A program made the translations under genes and the position numbers. A stretch of 7,435 nt of DNA from an uncultured Pseudomonadota bacterium (GTDB lineage: Bacteria > Desulfobacterota_B > Binatia > UBA9968). Below the pieces are notes generated by a model, which saw nothing but the letters and a program-made list of their open reading frames with translations, searched no databases and had not been told where the DNA came from. How positions within the stretch are numbered: position 1 is the stretch's first letter; the number at the start of each line of letters is the position of its first letter. The DNA is taken from positions 1-7,435 of the forward strand of contig CAMLCX010000232.1 of assembly GCA_946478635.1 (NCBI GenBank), read 5' to 3'. This document shows, piece by piece, positions 1 to 6,438 of this stretch.

Positions 1-807
1 GGCGGCGTAAATCTGCTGGGAGGCCGCGCCCGGACTAAGTTTCTCCATCCGCTCACCTACAAGGAATTGGGAGATCGATTTGATCTAACCAGAGCGACGG
101 AGCGAGGGCTGCTGCCGTCGATCTACTTTTCAGACGACCCGCGCGCCGACCTTCAGAGTTACGCCGGCTCGTATCTGCAACAAGAAATCGTCGCCGAGGG
201 CGCTACCCGCAACGTGCCAGCATTCAGCCGGTTCCTCAAAGTCGCCGCCTTTTGCAACGGCACGATTGTCAACTTCACCAACGTTGCCAACGATGCGCAG
301 GTCAAGCGCACCACGGTCTATGAGCATTTCGAGATTCTCAAAGACACGCTGATTCTTCACGAGTTGCCGCCGTGGAAAAAGACCAAAAAGAGAAAGCCGC
401 TGGCGTCCTCGAAGTATTATTTTTTTGACGTAGGTGTGGTTGCGGCGCTACAAGGGCGGAGATTCCGCGCTGGCACTCCTGAATTCGGCGAGGCGTTGGA
501 AACCTATGTGCTTCATGAGTTGATGAGTTATTCCGATTACGTTTCGGAAGAGCCTCTTACCTACTGGCGATCGACGACCGGATTTGAAGTTGATTTTCTG
601 ATTGGCGATCACACGGCGGTCGAAGTTAAAGCTAAAGAATATGTATCCGCCCAGGATCTAAAATCGCTGCGTGCTCTCGCTGAGGAGAAGCAATTTAAAC
701 GCTATCTTTGCGTCAGTCTGGAACCGCGTGCGCGAACGATCGACGACGTTTCGGTTTTACCGCTCACCAACTTCCTTGGCGCGCTGTGGAACAATGAGTT
801 TCGGTAA
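1..807 (+). CDS. AAA+ family ATPase with C-terminal DUF4143 domain, 5'-truncated by window edge
   Basis: The reading frame is open from base 1 to the TAA at 805-807, so the first possible TTG at 67 is an internal codon and the real start lies outside the window. The 268 visible residues are the C-terminal two thirds of a DUF4143-type ATPase. The opening GGVNLLGGRA and HPLTYKELGD match the end of the AAA+ domain in this family. A winged-helix-like stretch follows at about residues 75-120. Then comes the DUF4143 region: YYFFDVGVVAAL at about 139-150, and FEVDFLIG with AVEVKA, whose D198, E208 and K210 (fragment numbering) fit a PD-(D/E)XK-like signature. The Walker A and B motifs, normally N-terminal, are not in view. 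Proteins of this family are common accessory genes whose cellular role is mostly unknown; nuclease activity is not established. A terminator follows 44 bases downstream. The family call is firm; the function is not. Confidence 0.88.
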   Translation, partial: GGVNLLGGRARTKFLHPLTYKELGDRFDLTRATERGLLPSIYFSDDPRADLQSYAGSYLQQEIVAEGATRNVPAFSRFLKVAAFCNGTIVNFTNVANDAQVKRTTVYEHFEILKDTLILHELPPWKKTKKRKPLASSKYYFFDVGVVAALQGRRFRAGTPEFGEALETYVLHELMSYSDYVSEEPLTYWRSTTGFEVDFLIGDHTAVEVKAKEYVSAQDLKSLRALAEEKQFKRYLCVSLEPRARTIDDVSVLPLTNFLGALWNNEFR

Positions 808-851
808 CCTGATGTCGGTGTCTCGCGCGAGACCGCAAAGAACACCAAAGC

Positions 852-884
852 AAAAAGGGGCACGGTGTAGCGTGCCCCTTTTTT
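852..884. terminator. bidirectional intrinsic terminator between convergent genes
   Basis: GGGGCACG (857-864) and CGTGCCCC (871-878) form a perfect 8-bp GC-rich stem around a 6-base loop, followed by six T (879-884). On the other side AAAAA (852-856) extends the stem and gives a T tract for leftward transcription. It lies between the stop of the DUF4143 gene (807) and the stop of the leftward BNR gene (909), so it probably ends both transcripts. Confidence 0.9.
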
Positions 885-908
885 GCATGCATTAAGCGCC
901 GACGAGAA

Positions 909-2021
909 CTAGTGATGCGCAGCCTGTTCCTCCAACGACAAGTTGACGTAATGGTGCGACTTGGACACGGCGCCGATGCCTTTGATGATCGTCTGCCAGT
1001 GATTGCCTTCGTCGTCGCTATAAAAAACATCACCGTCGGTGGTGCCGGCGAAAATCGCGTAGCCGCCATTCCATGCGTCCATCGCCATGCCCTCGATGTT
1101 GGCGCGGATGTGCTCGGGCAATCCCCCCGTTAGAATTTCCCAGTTCTTGCCGCCGTCGCGGCTGCGCGCGATGCGCGCGTCCGCGGTGTGCAGCTTTCTC
1201 CACGTGCCCGGTCCGGTTTTGGCGCCGGCAACGAACAGTAGATTCGGGTCGCCCGGATGAACGAAGAACGGATCCACGTAACCGATCCGGAAATCCCTGG
1301 GCGTCATGCTCTGCCAGCTTGTGCCGCCGTCGCTGCTGACGCAAAATCCGGCCGGCGTTTCCGGCCCGCAGTTGGTTGTCGGAGCGGTGCCGTAAAGCTT
1401 GCTCGGATCGTTGGTCGGAATGAGCACCCGGTGCGCATCGGGATTGATATTGTCCATCGTCGTCCACGTTTTGCCGCCGTCCGTGCTCTTTAGGAAACCG
1501 CCGACTTCGACGGCGACGTGAATAATGTTCGGGTCCTTCGGATGAAACGTGATGCTCTTTACATGCGCGAGATGCGGCGGGCCGGGGAAAGTCCACTTCT
1601 CCACGCCCGGCACCTGGCGTACGCCCGGCAACTCGGTCCAGCTCCTGCCAAGATCGTCGCTGTAAAATAAATGCGCCGGCTGGGTACCCGCATAAACACG
1701 TGGCTTGCCGTCAACGACTTGCGACGCAAGGGAATAAATTTCCTTGTCGCCGATGCCGTTATCGCGCCGCTCCCAGGTCTGGCCGAGATCGGCGCTGGCA
1801 TAAATCTCACAACTATAGGTCCCACCGAAAAGCGTTTTCGTGGCGAGCTCGAAGATGATCGAGCTGAAGTGCTTGCCCGGAACCATTGTGCCGTCGCCTT
1901 GCCACGCACCGCCGCGCTTTTGAAATGCGAAGATGCCGTCGACGGTGCCGACAAGTAATTTATCTTTAGCCGTCTCGCCCTGAGTGAGCGACTGTCCCCC
2001 GGGTGACAAACATATGAACAT
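909..2021 (-). CDS. Asp-box (BNR/sortilin-type) repeat beta-propeller protein
   Basis: A 370-residue protein with six Asp-box motifs of the S-x-D-x-G-x-x-W type: SADLGQTW (76-83), SDDLGRSW (121-128), STDGGKTW (179-186), SSDGGTSW (229-236), SRDGGKNW (287-294) and SDDEGNHW (335-342). Their spacing is about 42-58 residues, which fits the blades of a six- or seven-bladed propeller. Such proteins are often labelled glycosyl hydrolase or exo-alpha-sialidase, but the Asp-box is a structural turn; the sialidase arginine triad is not evident, so no enzyme activity is claimed. No signal peptide or membrane segment is visible, so it may be cytoplasmic. The ATG at 2021 is chosen over an upstream TTG at 2048 because AGGAGG lies 6 bases before it, while the TTG would place that site inside the gene. 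The gene stands alone on its strand, divergent from the RnfD-like gene, and ends at the shared terminator. Confidence 0.88.
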   Translation of the reverse strand: MFICLSPGGQSLTQGETAKDKLLVGTVDGIFAFQKRGGAWQGDGTMVPGKHFSSIIFELATKTLFGGTYSCEIYASADLGQTWERRDNGIGDKEIYSLASQVVDGKPRVYAGTQPAHLFYSDDLGRSWTELPGVRQVPGVEKWTFPGPPHLAHVKSITFHPKDPNIIHVAVEVGGFLKSTDGGKTWTTMDNINPDAHRVLIPTNDPSKLYGTAPTTNCGPETPAGFCVSSDGGTSWQSMTPRDFRIGYVDPFFVHPGDPNLLFVAGAKTGPGTWRKLHTADARIARSRDGGKNWEILTGGLPEHIRANIEGMAMDAWNGGYAIFAGTTDGDVFYSDDEGNHWQTIIKGIGAVSKSHHYVNLSLEEQAAHH

Positions 2022-2027
2022 AGCCGT

Positions 2028-2033
2028 CCTCCT
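2028..2033 (-). promoter_or_regulatory. Shine-Dalgarno site fixing the start of the BNR gene
   Basis: On the minus strand AGGAGG lies 6 bases upstream of the ATG at 2021. This near-perfect site decides the start in favour of a 370-residue product. Confidence 0.85.
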
Positions 2034-2043
2034 TTCCTGGTTA

Positions 2044-2093
2044 AACAACGGTTGGGTTGTTGACTAAACTTACGGTCGAGCCGATAGAGGCTC
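2044..2093 (+). promoter_or_regulatory. candidate promoter with inverted repeats in the divergent spacer
   Basis: TTGACT (2060-2065), a 17-base spacer and GATAGA (2083-2088) form a possible sigma70-type promoter reading toward the RnfD-like gene; the -35 is good and the -10 is weak (3 of 6). Two small inverted repeats overlap it: AACAAC/GTTGTT (2044-2049 and 2056-2061) touches the -35, and GAGCC/GGCTC (2078-2082 and 2089-2093) brackets the -10. They could be operator half-sites or, on the minus strand, leader hairpins upstream of the BNR gene. The rest of the spacer up to 2259 shows only short palindromes (CCGGCCGG at 2125-2132 and a 10-base one centred on GGCC at 2154-2163) and no credible small gene. 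Confidence 0.35.
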
Positions 2094-2247
2094 ACTCTAC
2101 TTAAGGGATCGGCATGTCGTCAAGCCGGCCGGTTATCGTCCGTTTCGAGCCATCGAGGCCTCGGTCGGATTGGCTCCTCGGCGCTTCGCGAACCTTTTTT
2201 ATCCGACTCTGTCTAATCCAGCCAGACATCAATTCGCGGCTACAATC

Positions 2248-2252
2248 GGAGG
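2248..2252 (+). promoter_or_regulatory. Shine-Dalgarno site fixing the start of the RnfD-like gene
   Basis: GGAGG sits 7 bases before the ATG at 2260. The same frame is open upstream to an alternative TTG at 2170, but that start has no ribosome binding site and would add 30 residues without family resemblance. Confidence 0.85.
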
Positions 2253-2259
2253 TACGCCA

Positions 2260-3171
2260 ATGCCGACAAAACTCTCTCCGCTGCCGCTCGCGCGTTTTTT
2301 GCCGAGCGATCCGCGCTACTACCAGATCGCTGTCCTTGCGTCTCTCTTAGTGTACGGCGTCGGTTGGTTGAGCTTCGACACCGCCGAGAGTGAGATTGCA
2401 ATCTTGCTCGCGGCAGCTTTGATTACGCAATGTCTCTGCAATAGATTTCTCGCCGCGACGCCCTTCGACCCGCGCAGCGCGCTGATTTCCGGTCTTTCGC
2501 TGTGCTTGCTGTTGCGAACTAACAGCGTCCCTCTTCTGATCGCTACCGCAGCCGTCACGATCGCGAGCAAATTCGTGCTCAAGTGGAACCGCAAGCATAT
2601 TTTCAACCCGACCAACTTCGGCATTGTGGCCATGATCGCGCTCAGCGGCGAAGTTTGGGTTTCGCCGGCGCAGTGGGGCAGCAAACTTTATTTCGGCTTT
2701 CTGATGGCGTGCTTGGGCGGCATGGTCGTGCATCGCGCGCTGCGCAGCGACGTGAGTTACGCGTTTATTCTATCCTACGCTGCGATCCTATTCGGCAGAG
2801 CTCTATGGCTCGGCGATCCGTGGGCGATTCCGTTAAAGCAGCTGCAAAGCGGGGCGCTGCTGCTCTTTACGTTTTTCATGATCTCGGATCCCAAGACCAC
2901 GCCCGATTCGCGCGCCGGGAGAATAGTTTTTGCCCTGCTCGTCGCCACCGGCGCTGCCTACGTCCAGTTCGTCCTCTACCGCACCAATGGACTGCTCTGG
3001 TCGCTCGCTGTTTGTTCGATGCTGACTCCGCTCATCGACTACTGGCTTCCCGGAACAAAATATCAATGGAGCCGTCCAATCACCGGAAATAAAGGAGATG
3101 CTCATGAGAAAGATCGCTTGGTACTTGGCCCTGTCCCTCGGCCTGTTACTTCCGGCGGACTCGGTCTATAG
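2260..3171 (+). CDS. RnfD/NqrB-like polytopic membrane protein, not in an rnf or nqr operon
   Basis: A 303-residue, very hydrophobic protein with roughly nine to ten predicted membrane segments (about 23-39, 45-62, 73-87, 91-108, 118-131, 143-159, 167-183, 196-210, 222-240 and 245-262). Motifs resemble the NqrB/RnfD/RnfE membrane subunit family: the SALISGLSLCLLLRT helix (73-87), KHIFNPTNFGIV (112-123), SGALLLFTFFMISDP with following KTTP (197-214) and a C-terminal LTPLID (255-260). In true RnfD and NqrB subunits a threonine in a GETS-like stretch carries covalent FMN; I see no clear equivalent here, only QWGSKL (138-143), so flavinylation is doubtful. No partner Rnf/Nqr gene is in the window. 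The following secreted DUF2330 gene overlaps by 68 bases and is probably co-transcribed. The overlap makes the last 20 or so residues, polar and unlike a family terminus, suspicious. An inner-membrane electron-transfer or transport role is inferred only. Confidence 0.82.
   Translation: MPTKLSPLPLARFLPSDPRYYQIAVLASLLVYGVGWLSFDTAESEIAILLAAALITQCLCNRFLAATPFDPRSALISGLSLCLLLRTNSVPLLIATAAVTIASKFVLKWNRKHIFNPTNFGIVAMIALSGEVWVSPAQWGSKLYFGFLMACLGGMVVHRALRSDVSYAFILSYAAILFGRALWLGDPWAIPLKQLQSGALLLFTFFMISDPKTTPDSRAGRIVFALLVATGAAYVQFVLYRTNGLLWSLAVCSMLTPLIDYWLPGTKYQWSRPITGNKGDAHEKDRLVLGPVPRPVTSGGLGL
3094..3097 (+). promoter_or_regulatory. Shine-Dalgarno site choosing the second of two ATG codons for the DUF2330 gene
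   Basis: GGAG at 3094-3097 directly abuts an ATG at 3098 but stands 6 bases from the in-frame ATG at 3104. The latter spacing is functional, and it gives a classical signal peptide starting MRK. Confidence 0.8.
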
Positions 3172-4471
3172 CTTCTGCGGCTTTTACGTCGCCAAAGCCG
3201 ACACGAAAATCTTCAACAAGGCGTCGCAGGTCGTGCTCGTCCGCCAGGACGACAAGACCGTAATCACCATGGTCAACGACTTCAAGGGCGATCCGAAGGA
3301 ATTCGCGGTCGTCGTCCCCGTGCCGACGCTCATCGAGAAAGGCCAGATCAACATTGGCGATAAAAAAGTGATCGACCATCTCGACGCTTACACGTCGCCG
3401 CGATTGGTCGAATATCACGACGGCAGCCCGTGCCATCTCGCCCTCATGGAGCGCCGGATGAGCCTCGATTCCGCATTGCCGGCGTCCCGGGGAGCGATCG
3501 GACGCGCCGAAGCTCTCGGCGTCACGGTCCAGGCGCAATACACCGTCGGCGAGTACGACATCGTCATTCTTTCCGCGAAACAGGGGCAAGGACTCGAGAC
3601 CTGGCTCAAGGAAAACGGCTATCGCTTGCCCAAAGGAGCATCCGAAGTCCTCGGCAGCTACATCAAACAGAAGATGCACTTCTTCGTCGCCAGAGTGAAT
3701 CTAAAAGAGCAGTCGAAGCTCGGCTTCAATTATTTGCGCCCCATTCAAGTCGCCTACGAGTCGCCAAAATTCATGCTGCCGCTTCGCCTGGGCACGCTCA
3801 ATGCCGACGGCTACCAGGAATTGTTCATCTATACGCTGACGCAAAAGGGCCGCGTCGAGCCGACCAATTATCGATCCATCAAACTGCCCACCGGAATGGA
3901 TCTGCCGATTTACATCAAGACCCGCTTCAAAGACTTTTATCGCGACATGTTCGATCAACAGGCGAAAAAAGTCGACATGCGCGCGGTGTTTACGGAATAT
4001 GCCTGGGACATGAACTGGTGCGATCCCTGCGCCGCGGATCCGCTGTCGGTCGAAGAGTTGCGCGGCTTAGGCGTGTTCTGGATGAACGATCCGGCTACTG
4101 GATTCGTTCCAGGCCAGGGCCGCAGGCCGATCCCGCCGCCGATGGGCGGCGCGCGCGACGTTTTCGTAACCCGCATGCACGTGCGCTATGATGCCCAGCG
4201 CTTCCCCGAGGATCTCGTCCTGCAGGAAACCGCCGACCGGAATAACTTTCAAGCGCGCTACGTGCTGCGCCATCCGTGGAGGGGCGAGGAGGCTTCATGC
4301 CCGGCGACGGATGACTACCGCCGACAAGTTTTGCAGCGCCAGGAGAATGAAGCGCGCCAGCTCGCCGAACTCACGGGCTGGGATCTCGCGAACATCCGCG
4401 CCCAGATGAATATTGGAACTGCTGCTAATGGCGCCGACGAAAAGTGGTGGCGAAAGCTATGGCCGAGATAA
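3104..4471 (+). CDS. secreted DUF2330 family protein with CDPC motif
   Basis: A 455-residue protein. The N-terminus MRKIAWYLALSLGLLLPADS with VYS is a Sec signal peptide, probably cut after residue 23 and leaving a mature protein that starts FCGFYVAKA. The region that follows (KIFNKASQVVLVRQ at about 35-48, then an FAVVVPVPT stretch at 67-75) is what I recognise as DUF2330, a family of unknown function. Cysteines are at 25, 110, 306, 309 and 399; C306-D-P-C309 in NWCDPCAADPLS is a CxxC that could bind metal or undergo redox chemistry. The tail (about 405-425) is charged and probably helical, with no C-terminal membrane anchor, so the mature protein is likely periplasmic. It follows and overlaps the RnfD-like gene, suggesting a joint envelope function. 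The family call is good; the biochemical role is unknown. Confidence 0.88.
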   Translation: MRKIAWYLALSLGLLLPADSVYSFCGFYVAKADTKIFNKASQVVLVRQDDKTVITMVNDFKGDPKEFAVVVPVPTLIEKGQINIGDKKVIDHLDAYTSPRLVEYHDGSPCHLALMERRMSLDSALPASRGAIGRAEALGVTVQAQYTVGEYDIVILSAKQGQGLETWLKENGYRLPKGASEVLGSYIKQKMHFFVARVNLKEQSKLGFNYLRPIQVAYESPKFMLPLRLGTLNADGYQELFIYTLTQKGRVEPTNYRSIKLPTGMDLPIYIKTRFKDFYRDMFDQQAKKVDMRAVFTEYAWDMNWCDPCAADPLSVEELRGLGVFWMNDPATGFVPGQGRRPIPPPMGGARDVFVTRMHVRYDAQRFPEDLVLQETADRNNFQARYVLRHPWRGEEASCPATDDYRRQVLQRQENEARQLAELTGWDLANIRAQMNIGTAANGADEKWWRKLWPR

Positions 4472-4516
4472 CGGCGAGGCTACGTCCCCACGACACCATT
4501 CCGATGCGCAAGATCA

Positions 4517-4532
4517 CGCCGAGACCTCGGCG
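4517..4532. repeat. short perfect inverted repeat in the convergent spacer
   Basis: CGCCGAG and CTCGGCG flank two bases, making a compact GC-rich hairpin between the convergent DUF2330 and PilZ genes (spacer 4472-4574). There is no T tract on either side, so it is not a classical intrinsic terminator, although it could slow polymerase or block exonucleases. Confidence 0.4.
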
Positions 4533-4574
4533 AGGAAAGTGATTCAGTGATGAAGGGAATCAGGACTGCGTGGA

Positions 4575-5111
4575 CTAACGCGAAATTAGCGATTCGGGGC
4601 GGCTCACCAGGGGGTCCAACTCCGCTCCGCGACCGATCAACAGGCCTCGGACAAAAAGTTGCAAGCGCTCGCGCTCGCCTCCCTGCCAGCGGAGAAACTC
4701 AACGCCCGCGCTCCCCTGATAAATATTACGCACGACCGCCGCCTCGACCGTCACCGGCGACACCTCGCCGGCGATGAGCAGTTCGAGCTTCACGATCATG
4801 CCGATGCCGAGTTGGACGGAAGTAGCGAAACTGCAACCCGCCATGGAAATGTTGAGCAGCGTACCGACTCCCGAGACGTTCTCGCCGCTGAACAGGACTG
4901 AAAAATTCACCTCCATGCGGTCGTACTCGCGGCGGTCCTCCTCGATTCTGAAGTAGCGAACGCCGCGCCGGAAGGCGCGGAAACGATGGCCGCAAAGCTG
5001 GCACTTAAAGGGGTAAATATAGAAGAGACTTAAAAGAATTTCCGCCAGACCGAATTTCGCAACTCGGCGGACAAAATCGCGCGCACAGTGCGGGCATTTT
5101 AAGTCAGTCAT
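4575..5111 (-). CDS. PilZ-domain protein with N-terminal split CxxC zinc-ribbon-like module
   Basis: A 178-residue protein. Its N-terminus has CPHC (6-9) and CQLCGH (37-42), two CxxC pairs that could form one zinc site, separated by 27 residues that include a hydrophobic stretch (21-35, LAEILLSLFYIYPF). A PilZ domain follows: R61-x3-R65 in RREYDR and N87-x-S89-x2-G92 in NISMAG are the two conserved cyclic-di-GMP contact motifs, and both are intact. It is therefore likely a c-di-GMP-responsive regulator; the partner or output is not shown. The hydrophobic insert could be a membrane hairpin or a buried helix. It starts 27 bases after the tctC-like stop on the same strand, so co-transcription is possible, but I see no convincing Shine-Dalgarno site in that gap. 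It converges with the DUF2330 gene. Confidence 0.88.
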   Translation of the reverse strand: MTDLKCPHCARDFVRRVAKFGLAEILLSLFYIYPFKCQLCGHRFRAFRRGVRYFRIEEDRREYDRMEVNFSVLFSGENVSGVGTLLNISMAGCSFATSVQLGIGMIVKLELLIAGEVSPVTVEAAVVRNIYQGSAGVEFLRWQGGERERLQLFVRGLLIGRGAELDPLVSRPESLISR

Positions 5112-5138
5112 TTGGCATTCGCGTTTTAACCGGGAGCG

Positions 5139-6170
5139 TCATTCAGTCAATAACTTTTTCATCCGCTCGGCGATCTCACGCGGTTGCGCGACGATTTCTT
5201 TGGCGATCTTTTCAAGCTCTTCGCCGTATCCCGGGTCGGCCACGAACTTTCTCAGCTTGACGTCGGCCAGGAACGCCGGATCGCTCATTGTTTTTTTAAA
5301 TGCATCGCGCAAAACCGCCAGCCGGTCCGCCGGCAGGCCCGGCGGTGTGATGAACGGACGGCCGAGATCACCCGAGGCCAACACGGCGGACACGAGAGCG
5401 CGCGTGTTCGCGGGTGTCTTGTACTCATTCATGAGCTCATGGATGGTCGGCACGTCCGGCATTTTCGCGTCGCGCTTGCGGCCGGTTTGCAGCAGGAGAC
5501 GCACCCGATTTTCCCGCCGCCACGTGGTAAACGGCTCACGCGCGAAAAACGTCGGGATGCTGAGCGCCCGGCACACCACTTCGCCACGCTCGAAGGCTAG
5601 GTCTTGCTCGGCGCCGCCCTTGTAGCCCATCACCACGACGAATTTCGCCCCCATAGCTTCCTCGAGCAGTTTGGGAATAAAGTGCCCGCTGGTGCCGGTG
5701 CTGGTCGCCGAACACTTGGGCGCTTCTTTGGCTTTGCGCACGTCTTCGATGGATTTGAATGGCGTGTTGCTGTTCATATAGAACAGCCACGGCGTACTTT
5801 CCGTCGAGCCCACCCAACCGAACTTGGCCCAATCGAATTGCACTTCTTTTTTGCCGACAACCTGGTCGAGATAGAGCGACGGACCGATGGCGCCCAGCGT
5901 CAGTCCATCCGGCCTGGCCACGTTGTAAATGTTATTGGCGGCGATCATCGAGCCTGCCCCCGGCATATTTTGCGCGATCACGCCTGGATTGCCCGGAATG
6001 TGCTTGCCCATATGCGCGGCCAACAAACGCGCCCAGATGTCGTAGCCGTCGCCGGACAGGTAGCCGACGATGATCGTGATCGTCTTACCCTGATAAAATG
6101 GCGTCTGCGCGTGCCCGCCCGCCGCCCAAAGAAAAATCAGCGCCAAACTCAACAGCATCATCTTTCGCAT
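5139..6170 (-). CDS. TctC/Bug-type tripartite tricarboxylate transporter substrate-binding protein
   Basis: A 343-residue periplasmic receptor. The signal peptide MRKMMLLSLALIFLWAAGG with HA is probably cut after residue 21, before QTPFYQGK. Family landmarks in order: TITIIVGYLSGDGYDIWARL (30-49), PGNPGVIAQNMPGAGSMIAA (59-78), ARPDGLTLG (85-93) and PPGLPADRLAVLRDAF (276-291). Length and order fit the TctC/BugT family, which binds small carboxylates or related acids and hands them to a TctAB membrane pump. No tctA or tctB is in the window, so it is an orphan receptor here, a common arrangement. The start is supported by GAGGA (6176-6180) 5 bases upstream. A decayed paralogue end lies immediately upstream, and a PilZ gene lies 27 bases downstream. 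The ligand cannot be told from sequence. Confidence 0.9.
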   Translation of the reverse strand: MRKMMLLSLALIFLWAAGGHAQTPFYQGKTITIIVGYLSGDGYDIWARLLAAHMGKHIPGNPGVIAQNMPGAGSMIAANNIYNVARPDGLTLGAIGPSLYLDQVVGKKEVQFDWAKFGWVGSTESTPWLFYMNSNTPFKSIEDVRKAKEAPKCSATSTGTSGHFIPKLLEEAMGAKFVVVMGYKGGAEQDLAFERGEVVCRALSIPTFFAREPFTTWRRENRVRLLLQTGRKRDAKMPDVPTIHELMNEYKTPANTRALVSAVLASGDLGRPFITPPGLPADRLAVLRDAFKKTMSDPAFLADVKLRKFVADPGYGEELEKIAKEIVAQPREIAERMKKLLTE

Positions 6171-6180
6171 ACAATTCCTC

Positions 6181-6372
6181 TTATCCTGACGGGCTCACGC
6201 CTGTCCCCTCAAGCCGCACGCCTTTGCAAGATCCCATCAACTTCTTCACGCGTTCCACCACCTCTGGCGGCTGCACGCTCACGTCCTTGGCGAACGCTTC
6301 CAATTCTTCTGCGCCGACCTCCATAGGTCGCACATAGAATCGACTTCGTCCCGCCTTCTTTTGGCGCGCAGG
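6181..6372 (-). pseudogene. C-terminal remnant of a second TctC-type receptor gene
   Basis: In the frame entered just after a TAA at 6373-6375 (minus strand) the translation includes GRSRFYVRPMEVGAEELEAF, then AKDVSVQPPEVVERVKKLMG, ending at TAA 6181-6183. This matches the C-terminus of the intact neighbour: over the 26 residues from GEELEKIAKE to RMKKLL, 14 are identical. Only about the last 45 residues of a 320-340 residue family survive, and upstream the homology stops at the frame edge. An internal ATG at 6324 lacks a ribosome binding site. The remnant stop directly abuts the Shine-Dalgarno site of the intact gene. This is best read as a deletion product of a tandem tctC pair. A short translated peptide of 47 residues cannot be excluded. 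Confidence 0.75.
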
Positions 6373-6399
6373 TTATCCAAAAAACTCGACTACTGTCAA
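6372..6399 (-). promoter_or_regulatory. candidate sigma70-type promoter for the tctC-like gene
   Basis: Read on the minus strand, TTGACA (6394-6399, perfect) is followed after 16 bases by GATAAC (6372-6377, 4 of 6). Transcription would start near 6365, inside the tctC remnant, giving a leader of about 195 bases before the intact tctC-like gene. It lies just downstream of the flavoprotein stop (6439). Confidence 0.5.
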
Positions 6400-6438
6400 T
6401 CTTCAGGACGTTTTAAGGCGACCGCATTGCGTGATCGG

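Noticed and set aside
67..807. Complete 246-residue gene starting at TTG 67
   Set aside because: The frame is open to base 1 and the upstream codons read as the conserved DUF4143-ATPase sequence, so the TTG is an internal leucine codon.
1030..1596. 188-residue open frame on the minus strand inside the BNR gene
   Set aside because: It is a low-complexity, arginine-rich shadow frame of a gene with six clear Asp-boxes.
2170..2259. N-terminal extension of the RnfD-like protein from TTG 2170
   Set aside because: No ribosome binding site at 2170, a non-family N-terminus, and a strong GGAGG just before ATG 2260.
2260..3171. Genuine RnfD subunit of a complete Rnf complex
   Set aside because: No rnfA, B, C, E or G neighbours, and no clear FMN-threonine motif; only family-level resemblance is supported.
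3430..4191. 253-residue plus-strand frame inside the DUF2330 gene
   Set aside because: It is an arginine/histidine-rich shadow frame with no recognisable domain; the DUF2330 frame has a signal peptide and conserved motifs.
4517..4532. Intrinsic terminator for the DUF2330 or PilZ genes
   Set aside because: The hairpin has no U-tract on either strand.
5604..6326. 240-residue plus-strand frame opposite the tctC-like gene
   Set aside because: It is antisense to a well-supported TctC gene, has no ribosome site or domain, and its composition is typical of a complementary frame.
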